From Acetobacterium malicum subsp. dehalogenans DSM 11527 (GTDB taxonomy: Bacteria > Bacillota > Clostridia > Eubacteriales > Eubacteriaceae): a DNA stretch of 64,000 nt. The stretch is taken from NCBI RefSeq assembly GCF_000472665.1, contig NZ_KI421451.1, positions 41,547 through 105,546 on the forward strand, in the 5' to 3' direction. Position 1 is the first letter of the stretch, and each line of letters starts with the position of its first letter. Shown one piece after another: positions 1 through 7,516 of this stretch. The translations under genes were made by a program, and so were the position numbers. Under the pieces are notes generated by a model, which worked only from the letters and a program-made list of their open reading frames with translations, was not told the origin of the DNA and searched no databases.

Positions 1-110
1 CCAACTATAAGCAAGCTTATGATTGGCTCGTTGCCTGCGCGCAGAATCGGACAGGCTACGCCGTGTCCGCTCCGATGCGTACAACATGATGTAACAATTG
101 TCGGTACTGG
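1..110 (+). repeat. Family A structured repeat, copy A1 (5' part outside the window)
   Basis: The 3' half of the long family A element, cut by the window edge. It holds the hairpin ATAAGC-aa-GCTTAT inside GCCAA/TTGGC-type arms, then the ATCGGACAGG hairpin, and ends with the 3' outer arm ACAACATGATGTAACAATTG followed by TCGGTACTGG. It closely matches copies at 1837, 5802 (minus) and 27638. Confidence 0.85.
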
Positions 111-204
111 GTTAGTCGTTTGTTGATTTACATTGCATAATTATAAAATTAAGTTGAATCTGAAATAGAATTTGCGAAACTTAAAAAAGCGAACAAAAAT
201 TGCT

Positions 205-300
205 TTGATGTCGGTTTCCGCAAACAATTTCGTAACGTGTAGGCGAACAGTCGATAGACTGTACGCTGTACAGTGTAGAAATTGTTTCGCGCAAACCGGC
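205..300. repeat. Family B palindromic element upstream of the Fe-ADH gene
   Basis: A second structured palindrome, unrelated in sequence to family A. Its outer arms, CGGTTTCCGCAAACAATTTC (212-231) and the reverse complement at 278-298, pair almost throughout with a one-base bulge. Inside is a hairpin ACAGTC-gata-GACTGT flanked by GCG/CGC. It ends about 35 bases before the ribosome site of the alcohol dehydrogenase gene, so it could be part of its 5' leader or an independent small repeat. Only one copy is seen in this window. Confidence 0.6.
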
Positions 301-349
301 AGCGAAGCTCACGGCACTCTAGCAAATAACAGCGTGAAAGGATAGACAT

Positions 350-1495
350 ATGAATAATTTTAGTTTTAAAATACCGCAGGAAATCATCTGTGGGGTGGAT
401 AGTATTGAGAAATTGCCGGGGCTTTTAGCTAAGCAGGGACTTAAGAAGGCAATGGTGGTTTCGGGGCCGCATCTGAATAAGATGGGGGTGGTTGCGAAGA
501 TCACGGATATTCTGGCCCAGGCCGGATTGGCTTTTGACAGTTTTACCGAAACTGAAGCGAACCCTTCGGTGGAAACCGTCGATAAGGCGACTAAGGCCTT
601 TGCCAATAGCGGAGCGGACTGTATTATTGCTTTGGGCGGCGGTTCGCCAATGGATGTAGCTAAGGCCGTGGGGGTGCTGGCCAAGTTTGGCGGGTCGATT
701 GGGGACTATGAAGGGGCTGACAAGGTGCCCGGGGCGATTGTGCCGCTGATTGCGATTCCCACCACCGCCGGCACCGGTTCGGAGGTGACGGCCTTTGCGG
801 TGATCACCGATCGTTCCCGGAATTATAAGCTAACGGTGTTCAGTTATGAACTGCTGCCGGCCTTTGCGGTGCTGGATCCGACGCTGGTGATGACTACCCC
901 GGAAAAAACCGCGGCGGCCTGCGGCATTGATGCCCTGGTTCATGCCATCGAGGCCTATCTGTCCAAGGCAGCCTCGCCGTTTTCCGATGCCATGGCTGAA
1001 AAGGCACTGGCTCTGATCGGCGCGAATATACGCCTGTTTGTGGCGGATCGGACCAATCCCGAGGCGGCGGCGGCGATGCTTTACGGCAGTATGTTTGCCG
1101 GGATCGCCTTTGCCTGGGCGCGGCTGGGCAATGTCCACGCGATGGCCCATCCGCTGGGCGGCTATTTCGATGTGCCTCATGGGGTCGCCAATGCGGTACT
1201 GCTGCCGACGGTACTGGAATTTAATGCCCTGGCCGATACTGGCCGCTATCAGACCATTTACGATGCCATCAAAGGCGGGGCGGGCGAAGTCGTTTTCACG
1301 CCCCAGACGCTGGTTGCTGAGATCCGCCGCCTGACTACCGCGTTGGGGATTCCTCAGACTCTCGCTGAGGTGGGAGTTACGGCTGAAATGATCCCGGCGA
1401 TGGCGGTAGATGCCATGAAAAGCGGTAATATTCTGGTCAATCCCCGGGCCACCACCCTGATCCAGATCGAAGATCTGTACCGCCAGGCGTTGTAG
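350..1495 (+). CDS. Iron-containing (group III) alcohol dehydrogenase
   Basis: A cytoplasmic NAD(P)-dependent alcohol/aldehyde oxidoreductase of the Fe-ADH family, 381 aa, full length for the family. The nucleotide-binding GGGSPMD motif is near residue 97 and TTAGTGSEVT near 138. The four metal ligands of the family align as D194, H198, H263 (in NVHAMAHPLGG) and H277 (in DVPHG). The start is set by GAAAGGA seven bases upstream of the ATG. It is followed after 10 bases by a small TIGR04076-like gene, probably cotranscribed, and a strong terminator closes the pair at 1777-1815. The substrate cannot be read from sequence; butanol, ethanol or 1,3-propanediol-type activities all occur in this family. 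Confidence 0.93.
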   Translation: MNNFSFKIPQEIICGVDSIEKLPGLLAKQGLKKAMVVSGPHLNKMGVVAKITDILAQAGLAFDSFTETEANPSVETVDKATKAFANSGADCIIALGGGSPMDVAKAVGVLAKFGGSIGDYEGADKVPGAIVPLIAIPTTAGTGSEVTAFAVITDRSRNYKLTVFSYELLPAFAVLDPTLVMTTPEKTAAACGIDALVHAIEAYLSKAASPFSDAMAEKALALIGANIRLFVADRTNPEAAAAMLYGSMFAGIAFAWARLGNVHAMAHPLGGYFDVPHGVANAVLLPTVLEFNALADTGRYQTIYDAIKGGAGEVVFTPQTLVAEIRRLTTALGIPQTLAEVGVTAEMIPAMAVDAMKSGNILVNPRATTLIQIEDLYRQAL

Positions 1496-1505
1496 GCGGT
1501 CAATT

Positions 1506-1754
1506 ATGAATGCGATTGAACAAAAAATAAAACTGGTGGTCGCGTCATCGGGTTGTCCGCTTTATGCACCGGGGGATGAAGTCATTTTTGATGGACCCCT
1601 GCTGGATAAGGAACAGAGCGGAAACTTTTGTATGATGGCACTCAGTGCAGTGTTTCCCTTTGTCTATGCGGCCCGTAAAGGCGTCATTACAGACGCCCCG
1701 CTTCAATGTCCGGACTGTGGGGAAAAAGTGGTGTTCCGAATTTACAAAGCCTGA
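1506..1754 (+). CDS. TIGR04076-like small cysteine protein
   Basis: A small (82 aa) soluble protein of unknown function. It shows a CPLYxxGD motif near residue 17, a CMMALSAVFPFVYAARKG block in the middle and a C-terminal CPDCG zinc-knuckle-like pair. This pattern matches my memory of the TIGR04076 family of anaerobes. It lies 10 bases after the alcohol dehydrogenase gene and ahead of a shared terminator, so it is probably the second gene of a two-gene operon. Metal binding by the cysteines is inference. Confidence 0.75.
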   Translation: MNAIEQKIKLVVASSGCPLYAPGDEVIFDGPLLDKEQSGNFCMMALSAVFPFVYAARKGVITDAPLQCPDCGEKVVFRIYKA

Positions 1755-1776
1755 CACCCCAACCCCCATGCCAAAT

Positions 1777-1815
1777 AAAACAGCAGCGCCGTCACCATTC
1801 GGCGCTGCTGTTTTT
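1777..1815 (+). terminator. Rho-independent terminator after the adh operon
   Basis: An 11-bp GC-rich stem, CAGCAGCGCCG (1781-1791) pairing with CGGCGCTGCTG (1800-1810), followed by TTTTT. It sits 27 bases after the stop of the TIGR04076-like gene. Confidence 0.9.
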
Positions 1816-1836
1816 GTGGGTTAGCGGCAAACTACC

Positions 1837-2026
1837 GTACCGACCAATTGTTAATCTGTTGTTCGCTGCACCATGCGAAATCCGCTACGCTCCTTTCGCA
1901 TTGGTCGCGGGCAGTCGCCAACTATAAGCAAGCTTATGATTGGCTCGTTGCCTTCGCGCAGGATCGAACAGGTTTATCAACCTGTTCGCCCCGATGCGTA
2001 CAACATGATGTAACAATTGTCGGTAC
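1837..2026 (+). repeat. Family A structured repeat, copy A2 (long form)
   Basis: A complete 190-nt long-form element. The outer stem starts GTACCGACCAATTGTTA and closes with TAACAATTGTCGGTAC. Three hairpins lie inside: ACCATGCGAAA/TTTCGCATTGGT, GCCAACTATAAGC/GCTTATGATTGGC and GAACAGGTT/AACCTGTTC. Similarity with copy A3 extends beyond the element: both carry the upstream tract GGTTAGCGGCAAACTACC and a downstream GATGAxx terminator hairpin. A2 and A3 are inverted relative to each other and flank the gene at 2241-5717. Confidence 0.9.
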
Positions 2027-2052
2027 TGGTTTAGCTGCTCCAAAATGCGATT

Positions 2053-2078
2053 GATGAACTCTCGGGTTCATCTTTTTT
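2053..2078 (+). terminator. Terminator hairpin linked to repeat A2
   Basis: GATGAAC-tctcg-GGTTCATC followed by TTTTTT. The same hairpin sequence recurs at 6015-6041, and a variant lies on the minus strand at 5751-5775, each next to copy A3. The terminator therefore seems to travel with the repeat. Confidence 0.8.
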
Positions 2079-2113
2079 ATGTCCGTCAAATACTTAACTT
2101 GTTAAACAAATGA

Positions 2114-2142
2114 TTGCGACTTGACTAAAATGGGCATATACT
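2114..2142 (+). promoter_or_regulatory. Probable sigma-A promoter for the PAS-GGDEF-EAL-PilZ gene
   Basis: TTGCGA, a 17-base spacer, then TATACT. The -10 hexamer is about 40 bases upstream of a strong ribosome site (GAGGAGGAGA at 2175-2184). Confidence 0.6.
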
Positions 2143-2185
2143 GTTTAGTAACAAAAATACAAACAATTAATACTGAGGAGGAGAA

Positions 2186-2272
2186 ATGAATAAATCAATG
2201 ATCCTCACTGTTGTTTTGAAATGGAAAGGTGGCGCGCCAGATGGCCTTAGAAAGTTTATTCAACCGCATTAA
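2186..2272 (+). CDS. Possible 28-codon leader peptide overlapping the next gene's start
   Basis: A 28-codon frame beginning MNKSMILTVV has the best ribosome site of the region (GAGGAGGAGA directly upstream of its ATG). It ends at 2272, inside the next, out-of-frame gene, whose ATG is at 2241. Translation of this peptide would run ribosomes across the real start, as in translational coupling. Alternatively it is the remnant of an original N-terminus after a frameshift. No known leader peptide is recognised. Confidence 0.35.
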   Translation: MNKSMILTVVLKWKGGAPDGLRKFIQPH

Positions 2273-5200
2273 AATCAAAGAATCCTCAGCCTTGCCAGAA
2301 CCAGACGAGTGGTATCTGGAAAACCGTCGTCATGCCCAGGAAATGATGAAAACCGGATCCTGGACCTATGAAATTGGTAATGACACGATTTATTTTACTG
2401 ATGAATACTATCGCATTTTTGAAACCGTTCCCGATCAGTTGGAGCGAAATGCTGAGTCCTATTTTCAATTTGTCAGCAAAGCCGATATCAATAAGGTGAA
2501 AAATTCCCGGGAGCTGGCTTTTCAGGGCCATAATCAGGAACTGGAATACCAGATTATCACGGCTCAGGGTAAGCAAAAATTCGTTAAAGAAAAAACCCGG
2601 ACACTCCTTGATGAAAAGGGTATCCCGGTTAAAATAATTGGGGCCCTTCAGGATATCACCAGCGAGAAAATCATCGAAAACAGTTTGAAAGAGCTGGGTG
2701 AAAACCTCAATCTGGGTCAAAAGGTAGCCGGTTTGGGGAGCTGGAAATTCAATGCCGTAAAAAAGGAAATCTTCTGGTCCGACGAGATTTATCGGATTTA
2801 TGACCTCAAACCCCAGGAATTTGGCGGCACCGTGGTTGAACTAATGGACTTTACCTATCCCGCGGATCGCCATGTTTTGGCGGAACTAACCCAAAAACGG
2901 CTGGCCCATCAAAAATTTGACCTACAGTACCGGATTTTACTGCGCAACGGGGCAATCAAATACGTGCGCCTGGTGGGCGAGCCGATTGCCAATAAGGATG
3001 GATTAAACACCGATCTGGTGGGCACTATTCAGGATGTGACGGAAATTAAGGAACTGGAAAACGAGATCATTTTTATCAAAAAAAATCTCGAACAGGCCCA
3101 ACGGCTGGCCAAAATTGGTAGTTGGGAAATGAATGCCGTGACCGATCGGAATTATATGTCCGCTGAGGCACTGCGGATTTTTGGGATCACTGCGGCGGAA
3201 TTCCTGGGTACCTTTGAGGATTTTTTGGGCCGGGTCCATCCCGAGGATCGCAGTATCATCACCGACTCGATGGAGGGTGAGTTGAGCGAAGAACCTTTTG
3301 AGCTGGAATTTCGGGTGATCCGCAAAGATGGGACCATTCGTGAGGTTTTTCAGGTGGTTGAATACCATCTCGATGAAAACCGTCAGCCCGCCCATGTTTA
3401 TGGTACGATCCAGGATATTACCGAAAAAAAAGAGTATCAACGGGCGATTGAAATTAAACAGCGCGAGATTGACAAAATTCAGCAGCGCACCAAAATGCTG
3501 ATTCAGGAATCGGGAATGGTGTTTGAGATCATCACCGCCGATGGGATCATCCGCTATATTAGCGACACTTCCCGGAAGGTCATTAATTATGACCCGCAGA
3601 GTATGATTGGCAAAAGCGTCTATGACTACTATGACCATGATGAAGCGGCTTATTTAAAGGGCCTGATTTGCAGTGCCATGGAAAATCCGCGGATCACCGA
3701 AACCGGGATCATTACCTTTGCCGGGGCCGGCGATAAGCCCATTTATCTGGAAGTGCACATTCAGAATTTTCTCGATCATCCCATTATTCAGGGGCTGGTG
3801 CTGGATTTCCGGGATGTCACCAATCGCATCATCATGCAGCGGAAAATAGAAAAGCTGGCCTCTTATGACGAGACCACAGCGCTGCCCAAACCGAATCAGT
3901 TTAAAAAGGAGCTCACCGAAAAATGTCTTACCGCCAGCCTTGACCAGCGCAGTCTGATTGTCATGATGCTGGATTTTGACGGCTTTAAAGAGATCAATGA
4001 TTCGTTGGGGTTTATGGTCGGTCAGCAACTGATTGTTCAGATTGTGATGCGGCTGCGCGGATTGTTGGGCAAAGACACGCTGATTTCGCGGTATTCCGAA
4101 GACCAGTTTGCCATTGTTATCGAGGGGCTGATCAATCTCGAGGCCTACGAGGCCAGGGCGCTGGAAGTCATTGATTTTTTCCATCGGCCTTTTAAAATTG
4201 ATATTTATGAATTTGATATCAACATTAATGTCGGCGTCAGTGTTTATCCGCTGGAAACGGCAGCAAAAGATGCCGATACTGATGGTGAAGACGAGATGAC
4301 CGAAGCCGAGCCAGCCGGGGATGAAATTGAACAGCTGGTCCAATATGCCAGTATTGCTCTAATGTGGTCGAAAAAAGAGGGTAAGAACCGTTATCGCTTC
4401 TATTCCTCCGAGCTGAATATCCAAAACTACAAACAGCTCCAGTTGCGTCACGATTTGCGGATGGCAGTTAAGCGGGATCAGTTTATGGTTTTTTATCAGC
4501 CGATGGTGCGGATCAAAAACAATCAGATTCTGGCGGTTGAAGCCCTGATCCGCTGGAATCATCCGGATTGGGGAATGGTTTCACCCGACGAATTTATTTA
4601 CCTGGCCGAAGAAACCGGCGCGATTGTCGAAATGGGCAAATGGATGCTCAAAAAAGTCTGTGAGGATCATCGCTATTGGATGTTGAAGGGCTATGAACCG
4701 GTTTATATTTCGGTGAATTTTTCCAGCATTCAGTTTTATGAACGGGATTTTGTTAAGAGTATTACCGATGTTCTGGCTGAATATGAGGTCGATCCCCAAT
4801 ATCTGATCGTTGAACTGACCGAAAGCCTGATCATCGAAAATGCACACAAGGCCATTGTCGATATTGAAAAACTGCAGCGGGCCGGGATTAAGGTGGCCCT
4901 GGATGATTTTGGAAGCGGCTATTCGTCACTCAGTTACCTGCAGCATTTTAACATCGACATCATCAAAATGGATGCCGCCTTTTTAAAGAACATCATGACC
5001 GACCAGACCAGTGCCATTATCACCCGGTCGATCATCAATCTGACCAAGGAGCTGCACATTAAACTGGTTTGCGAAGGGATTGAGAACTGGGGACAGCTGT
5101 CGTTTTTGCGGGAATATAACTGCTTTGCGGGACAGGGCTACCTCTACTCCCGACCGGTGCCGTTTCTGAAGATTGATGAAATTCTGGAAAATGGCAAATG

Positions 5201-5717
5201 CCGGCCGGTCTTCAGCAATACCACCTTCAAGCCCCAGGCCGAGCGGCGAAAATCATTCCGCCAGGTATTCCGGGATTTATTAAAAACCGATCTGCGGATC
5301 TTAAAGATCAAGGATAAAACCATGAATGTCGGGAATTCAAAAGCGCTGATTAAAGACCTCGGGCCGGGCGGCCTCTGTTTTATCTCTAACATTCAATTTC
5401 CGCTGGAACGGGATTTTACCCTGGAATTTACGACCACCCTGCTGGGTAATGCGGTCACGGCCATCGGCACCCCGGTGTGGAGCCGGGAAGTGGCGGACAA
5501 TCTGTTTGAATATGGGGTCAAATTTATGATGGATGAACGGGAAGCCGACGAACTGATGCGGACCCTTTATGAGGTACAGGTTAAAATGAAGAAAAATATC
5601 CTCTTTGCTGATGGTAACTTTACGGATAAAACCGCCTACCAGTATTTCGACGAACTGACTGGCCAGCCGACTCCGGAAAAAGTGGATTTCAGCCAATATA
5701 AAAGAAGCAAATTCTAA
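2241..5717 (+). CDS. PAS(x4)-degenerate GGDEF-EAL-PilZ c-di-GMP protein
   Basis: A large (1158 aa) cytoplasmic sensor that probably hydrolyses and binds cyclic di-GMP. Four PAS/PAC repeats fill residues about 25-525. The GGDEF domain (about 550-720) has SEDQF near residue 618 in place of GG[D/E]EF, so cyclase activity is probably lost. The EAL domain (about 735-990) keeps VEALIRW near 766, NFSSIQF, ELTES, DDFGSGYSS and CEGIEN, so phosphodiesterase activity is plausible. A C-terminal PilZ-like region (about 1000-1110) begins with an RRxxxR-type arginine cluster and has DLGPGG in place of the D/NxSxxG motif. I place the start at ATG 2241, behind GAAAGGTGG, rather than the upstream in-frame GTG at 2229. 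It lies between inverted repeats A2 and A3. Confidence 0.88.
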   Translation: MALESLFNRIKIKESSALPEPDEWYLENRRHAQEMMKTGSWTYEIGNDTIYFTDEYYRIFETVPDQLERNAESYFQFVSKADINKVKNSRELAFQGHNQELEYQIITAQGKQKFVKEKTRTLLDEKGIPVKIIGALQDITSEKIIENSLKELGENLNLGQKVAGLGSWKFNAVKKEIFWSDEIYRIYDLKPQEFGGTVVELMDFTYPADRHVLAELTQKRLAHQKFDLQYRILLRNGAIKYVRLVGEPIANKDGLNTDLVGTIQDVTEIKELENEIIFIKKNLEQAQRLAKIGSWEMNAVTDRNYMSAEALRIFGITAAEFLGTFEDFLGRVHPEDRSIITDSMEGELSEEPFELEFRVIRKDGTIREVFQVVEYHLDENRQPAHVYGTIQDITEKKEYQRAIEIKQREIDKIQQRTKMLIQESGMVFEIITADGIIRYISDTSRKVINYDPQSMIGKSVYDYYDHDEAAYLKGLICSAMENPRITETGIITFAGAGDKPIYLEVHIQNFLDHPIIQGLVLDFRDVTNRIIMQRKIEKLASYDETTALPKPNQFKKELTEKCLTASLDQRSLIVMMLDFDGFKEINDSLGFMVGQQLIVQIVMRLRGLLGKDTLISRYSEDQFAIVIEGLINLEAYEARALEVIDFFHRPFKIDIYEFDININVGVSVYPLETAAKDADTDGEDEMTEAEPAGDEIEQLVQYASIALMWSKKEGKNRYRFYSSELNIQNYKQLQLRHDLRMAVKRDQFMVFYQPMVRIKNNQILAVEALIRWNHPDWGMVSPDEFIYLAEETGAIVEMGKWMLKKVCEDHRYWMLKGYEPVYISVNFSSIQFYERDFVKSITDVLAEYEVDPQYLIVELTESLIIENAHKAIVDIEKLQRAGIKVALDDFGSGYSSLSYLQHFNIDIIKMDAAFLKNIMTDQTSAIITRSIINLTKELHIKLVCEGIENWGQLSFLREYNCFAGQGYLYSRPVPFLKIDEILENGKCRPVFSNTTFKPQAERRKSFRQVFRDLLKTDLRILKIKDKTMNVGNSKALIKDLGPGGLCFISNIQFPLERDFTLEFTTTLLGNAVTAIGTPVWSREVADNLFEYGVKFMMDEREADELMRTLYEVQVKMKKNILFADGNFTDKTAYQYFDELTGQPTPEKVDFSQYKRSKF

Positions 5718-5750
5718 TCAACGGCGATAAGTTGTGTAAATTGAAGGCAT

Positions 5751-5775
5751 AAAAAAAGATGAACGAATGCTCATC
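5751..5775 (-). terminator. Minus-strand terminator hairpin linked to repeat A3
   Basis: On the minus strand GATGA-gcattcgt-TCATC is followed by a T tract (AAAAAAA at 5751-5757 on the plus strand). It occupies the same position relative to A3 as the hairpin at 2053 does to A2, with a different stem-loop sequence. Confidence 0.65.
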
Positions 5776-5801
5776 AATCGAATTTTGAAGCAGCTAACCC
5801 A

Positions 5802-5991
5802 GTACCGACAATTGTTACATCATGTTGTACGCATCGGAGCGGACACGGCGTAGCCTGTCCGATTCTGCGCGAAGGCAACGAGCCAATCACAAGCTTGCTT
5901 GTAGTTGGCGACTGCCCGCGAACCAAAGAGAAAGAAGCACAGCGGATTTCTCGTGGTTGCAGCGAACAACAGATTAACAATTGGTCGGTAC
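5802..5991 (-). repeat. Family A structured repeat, copy A3 (long form, inverted)
   Basis: A full 190-nt long-form element on the minus strand. It pairs GTACCGAC with GTCGGTAC at its ends. Its first internal hairpin has a GAGAAA/TTTCTC stem where A2 has GCGAAA/TTTCGC, and its second has ACAAGC/GCTTGT where A2 has ATAAGC/GCTTAT. Both changes preserve pairing. Confidence 0.9.
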
Positions 5992-6014
5992 GGTAGTTTG
6001 CCGCTAACCTCTAG

Positions 6015-6041
6015 GATGAACTCTCGGGTTCATCTTTTTTT
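6015..6041 (+). terminator. Terminator duplicate of 2053-2078
   Basis: GATGAAC-tctcg-GGTTCATC plus TTTTTTT, the same stem-loop as the hairpin next to A2. It would stop plus-strand transcripts from the 2241-5717 gene before they enter the convergent EAL gene. Confidence 0.8.
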
Positions 6042-6052
6042 ATGCCGGCCGG

Positions 6053-7324
6053 CTAGAAGCTGATCGGCTGGGGTTGGTGGGTTTCCAGAAAATCGACGCA
6101 GAGGATGTACTTTTGGGCGGCCAGCCGGAAGACCCGGGAATAGGTGATGCAGAGGCTGCCGGTGGCCATCGAAACGTAGGGTTCGGAAATGTAGGTGTCC
6201 TGCTTGCGTTTGATCAGATTATAATAGAAATTTTTGATTGAATGATCGACCCCCATCTTGGCTGAGTGGAAGACCAGCTTTTCGCAGGCACCGATGTTTT
6301 TGGCTCCCACCGTGTCGCTGCACTGAATCCCCGATTCATCGAGGACGTAGGCGCAATCCACCGCTTCGGCATGGACCAGGCACTTGTGGAGCTGGCCGTC
6401 AAATTCATCTGGTCGGTCGACCACCGCCAGGGCTTTGATCATCCCGTTGACGGTGTGGGTGTAGGCCAGACATTTCTGGTTATAGTCCTCCAACTCCTGC
6501 AGCAGCAGGGTCTTATAGGCATCGACGACCTCGGCGGTTTTGACGATCAGTTCGGCTTTGAGGACGAAATCATTGCCGGGGCGGGCAAAATAGAAGCCCT
6601 GGATCACCTGGCCGCCCAGTTTCAGCACCTGAATCGCTTCGGCCCGGGTTTCCACCCCTTCAGCGACAATCAGGGCGCCAATCTTATTGGTGAGGTTGAC
6701 CAGCGATTTAAAGACCTCCTGTTTGTGATAAATGCGATCCATATCCTGGATAATCGAGCGGTCGATTTTGACAATATCCGGCTTCAGTCCGGCGATCCGG
6801 TCCATGTTGGAAAAGCCGGCCCCGACATCGTCCAGGGCGATCAGAAAGCCCTTGTTTTTGTAGGTAGTCACAAACTGGCTCAGGCCCCGGGTATCGAGGG
6901 CCTTGGACTCGTTGATTTCGATGACGATATTCTTAGGGCTGATGCCGCTGTGGCGGACCTGATCGCAGAGATAATTGGACCCGCCGACTTCATCGATGAT
7001 GGCCGTATCGAGATTCAAAAACAGCAGCAGATCCGGATTGGCCTGATGATAATCATGAAAGGCGGCCAGAACCGCATCCCGGCAGGCCCGGTCGAGTTCG
7101 ATGGTCAGCCCGCTGGCCAGGGCGGCATCAAAAAGCAGTTTAGGGGCGATCAGCTGGTCTGATCCGGGAATGATGCCCCGGATCAGACCCTCCAGGCCGA
7201 GGATTTTTTTCCCGGTCACTGACATAATCGGTTGAAAGTAAGCCACCAGGCTTTTTTGTCGGATGACTTCACTGATATTAACGGCTGTTTCAGCCGGGTT
7301 GGTTTGGTGCGTCGATATTTCCAA
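6053..7324 (-). CDS. EAL-domain c-di-GMP phosphodiesterase with C-terminal sensory domain
   Basis: A cytoplasmic protein of 423 aa. Residues about 20-260 form an EAL domain in which the signature reads EGL (E45). The other catalytic and metal positions look intact: LFLNLD, EINES, DDVGAG, VKIDRS, AEGVET and the final QGFYFARP. EGL variants occur among active enzymes, so cleavage of c-di-GMP to pGpG is plausible. The last 150 residues have no motif I recognise; they resemble the PAS/Cache-like tail of YkuI-type proteins in position and size. It reads convergently towards the large PAS-EAL-PilZ gene and is separated from it by repeat A3. Confidence 0.85.
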   Translation of the reverse strand: MEISTHQTNPAETAVNISEVIRQKSLVAYFQPIMSVTGKKILGLEGLIRGIIPGSDQLIAPKLLFDAALASGLTIELDRACRDAVLAAFHDYHQANPDLLLFLNLDTAIIDEVGGSNYLCDQVRHSGISPKNIVIEINESKALDTRGLSQFVTTYKNKGFLIALDDVGAGFSNMDRIAGLKPDIVKIDRSIIQDMDRIYHKQEVFKSLVNLTNKIGALIVAEGVETRAEAIQVLKLGGQVIQGFYFARPGNDFVLKAELIVKTAEVVDAYKTLLLQELEDYNQKCLAYTHTVNGMIKALAVVDRPDEFDGQLHKCLVHAEAVDCAYVLDESGIQCSDTVGAKNIGACEKLVFHSAKMGVDHSIKNFYYNLIKRKQDTYISEPYVSMATGSLCITYSRVFRLAAQKYILCVDFLETHQPQPISF

Positions 7325-7406
7325 TTGTTTTCTCCAGAATTTTACGATTTATGGCGCTTTTTTGATGTTAGCGGTGAGGTCCGTTGAGTACCGCAAAAGG
7401 TCACTC

Positions 7407-7442
7407 CGTACCGACAATTGCTCGATCAAATTGGTCGCTACG
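7407..7442. repeat. Possible minimal derivative of family A (outer arms only)
   Basis: CGTACCGACAATTG and CAAATTGGTCGCTACG form an inverted repeat with a 6-base loop. The arms match the outer stem of family A (TACCGAC-AATTG) but the interior is gone. It lies between two minus-strand genes. Confidence 0.4.
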
Positions 7443-7516
7443 ACAGTTCAACGAGCGACTAAAAGCATTACTCTATTGTACTTTTTTATCAGCCTTTTTT
7501 CAATCTTTTTCGGGCT

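Noticed and set aside
2231-2244. GGCGCGCCAGATGG shared with 56115-56128
   Set aside because: A 14-15 base match in two unrelated genes with a similar but shorter string at 19160. No positional logic; probably chance in GC-rich codons.
6266-7162. Long antisense frames within several real genes (for example 298 codons opposite the EAL gene)
   Set aside because: They mirror real genes with strong domain matches and lack their own ribosome sites; typical of GC-rich third positions.
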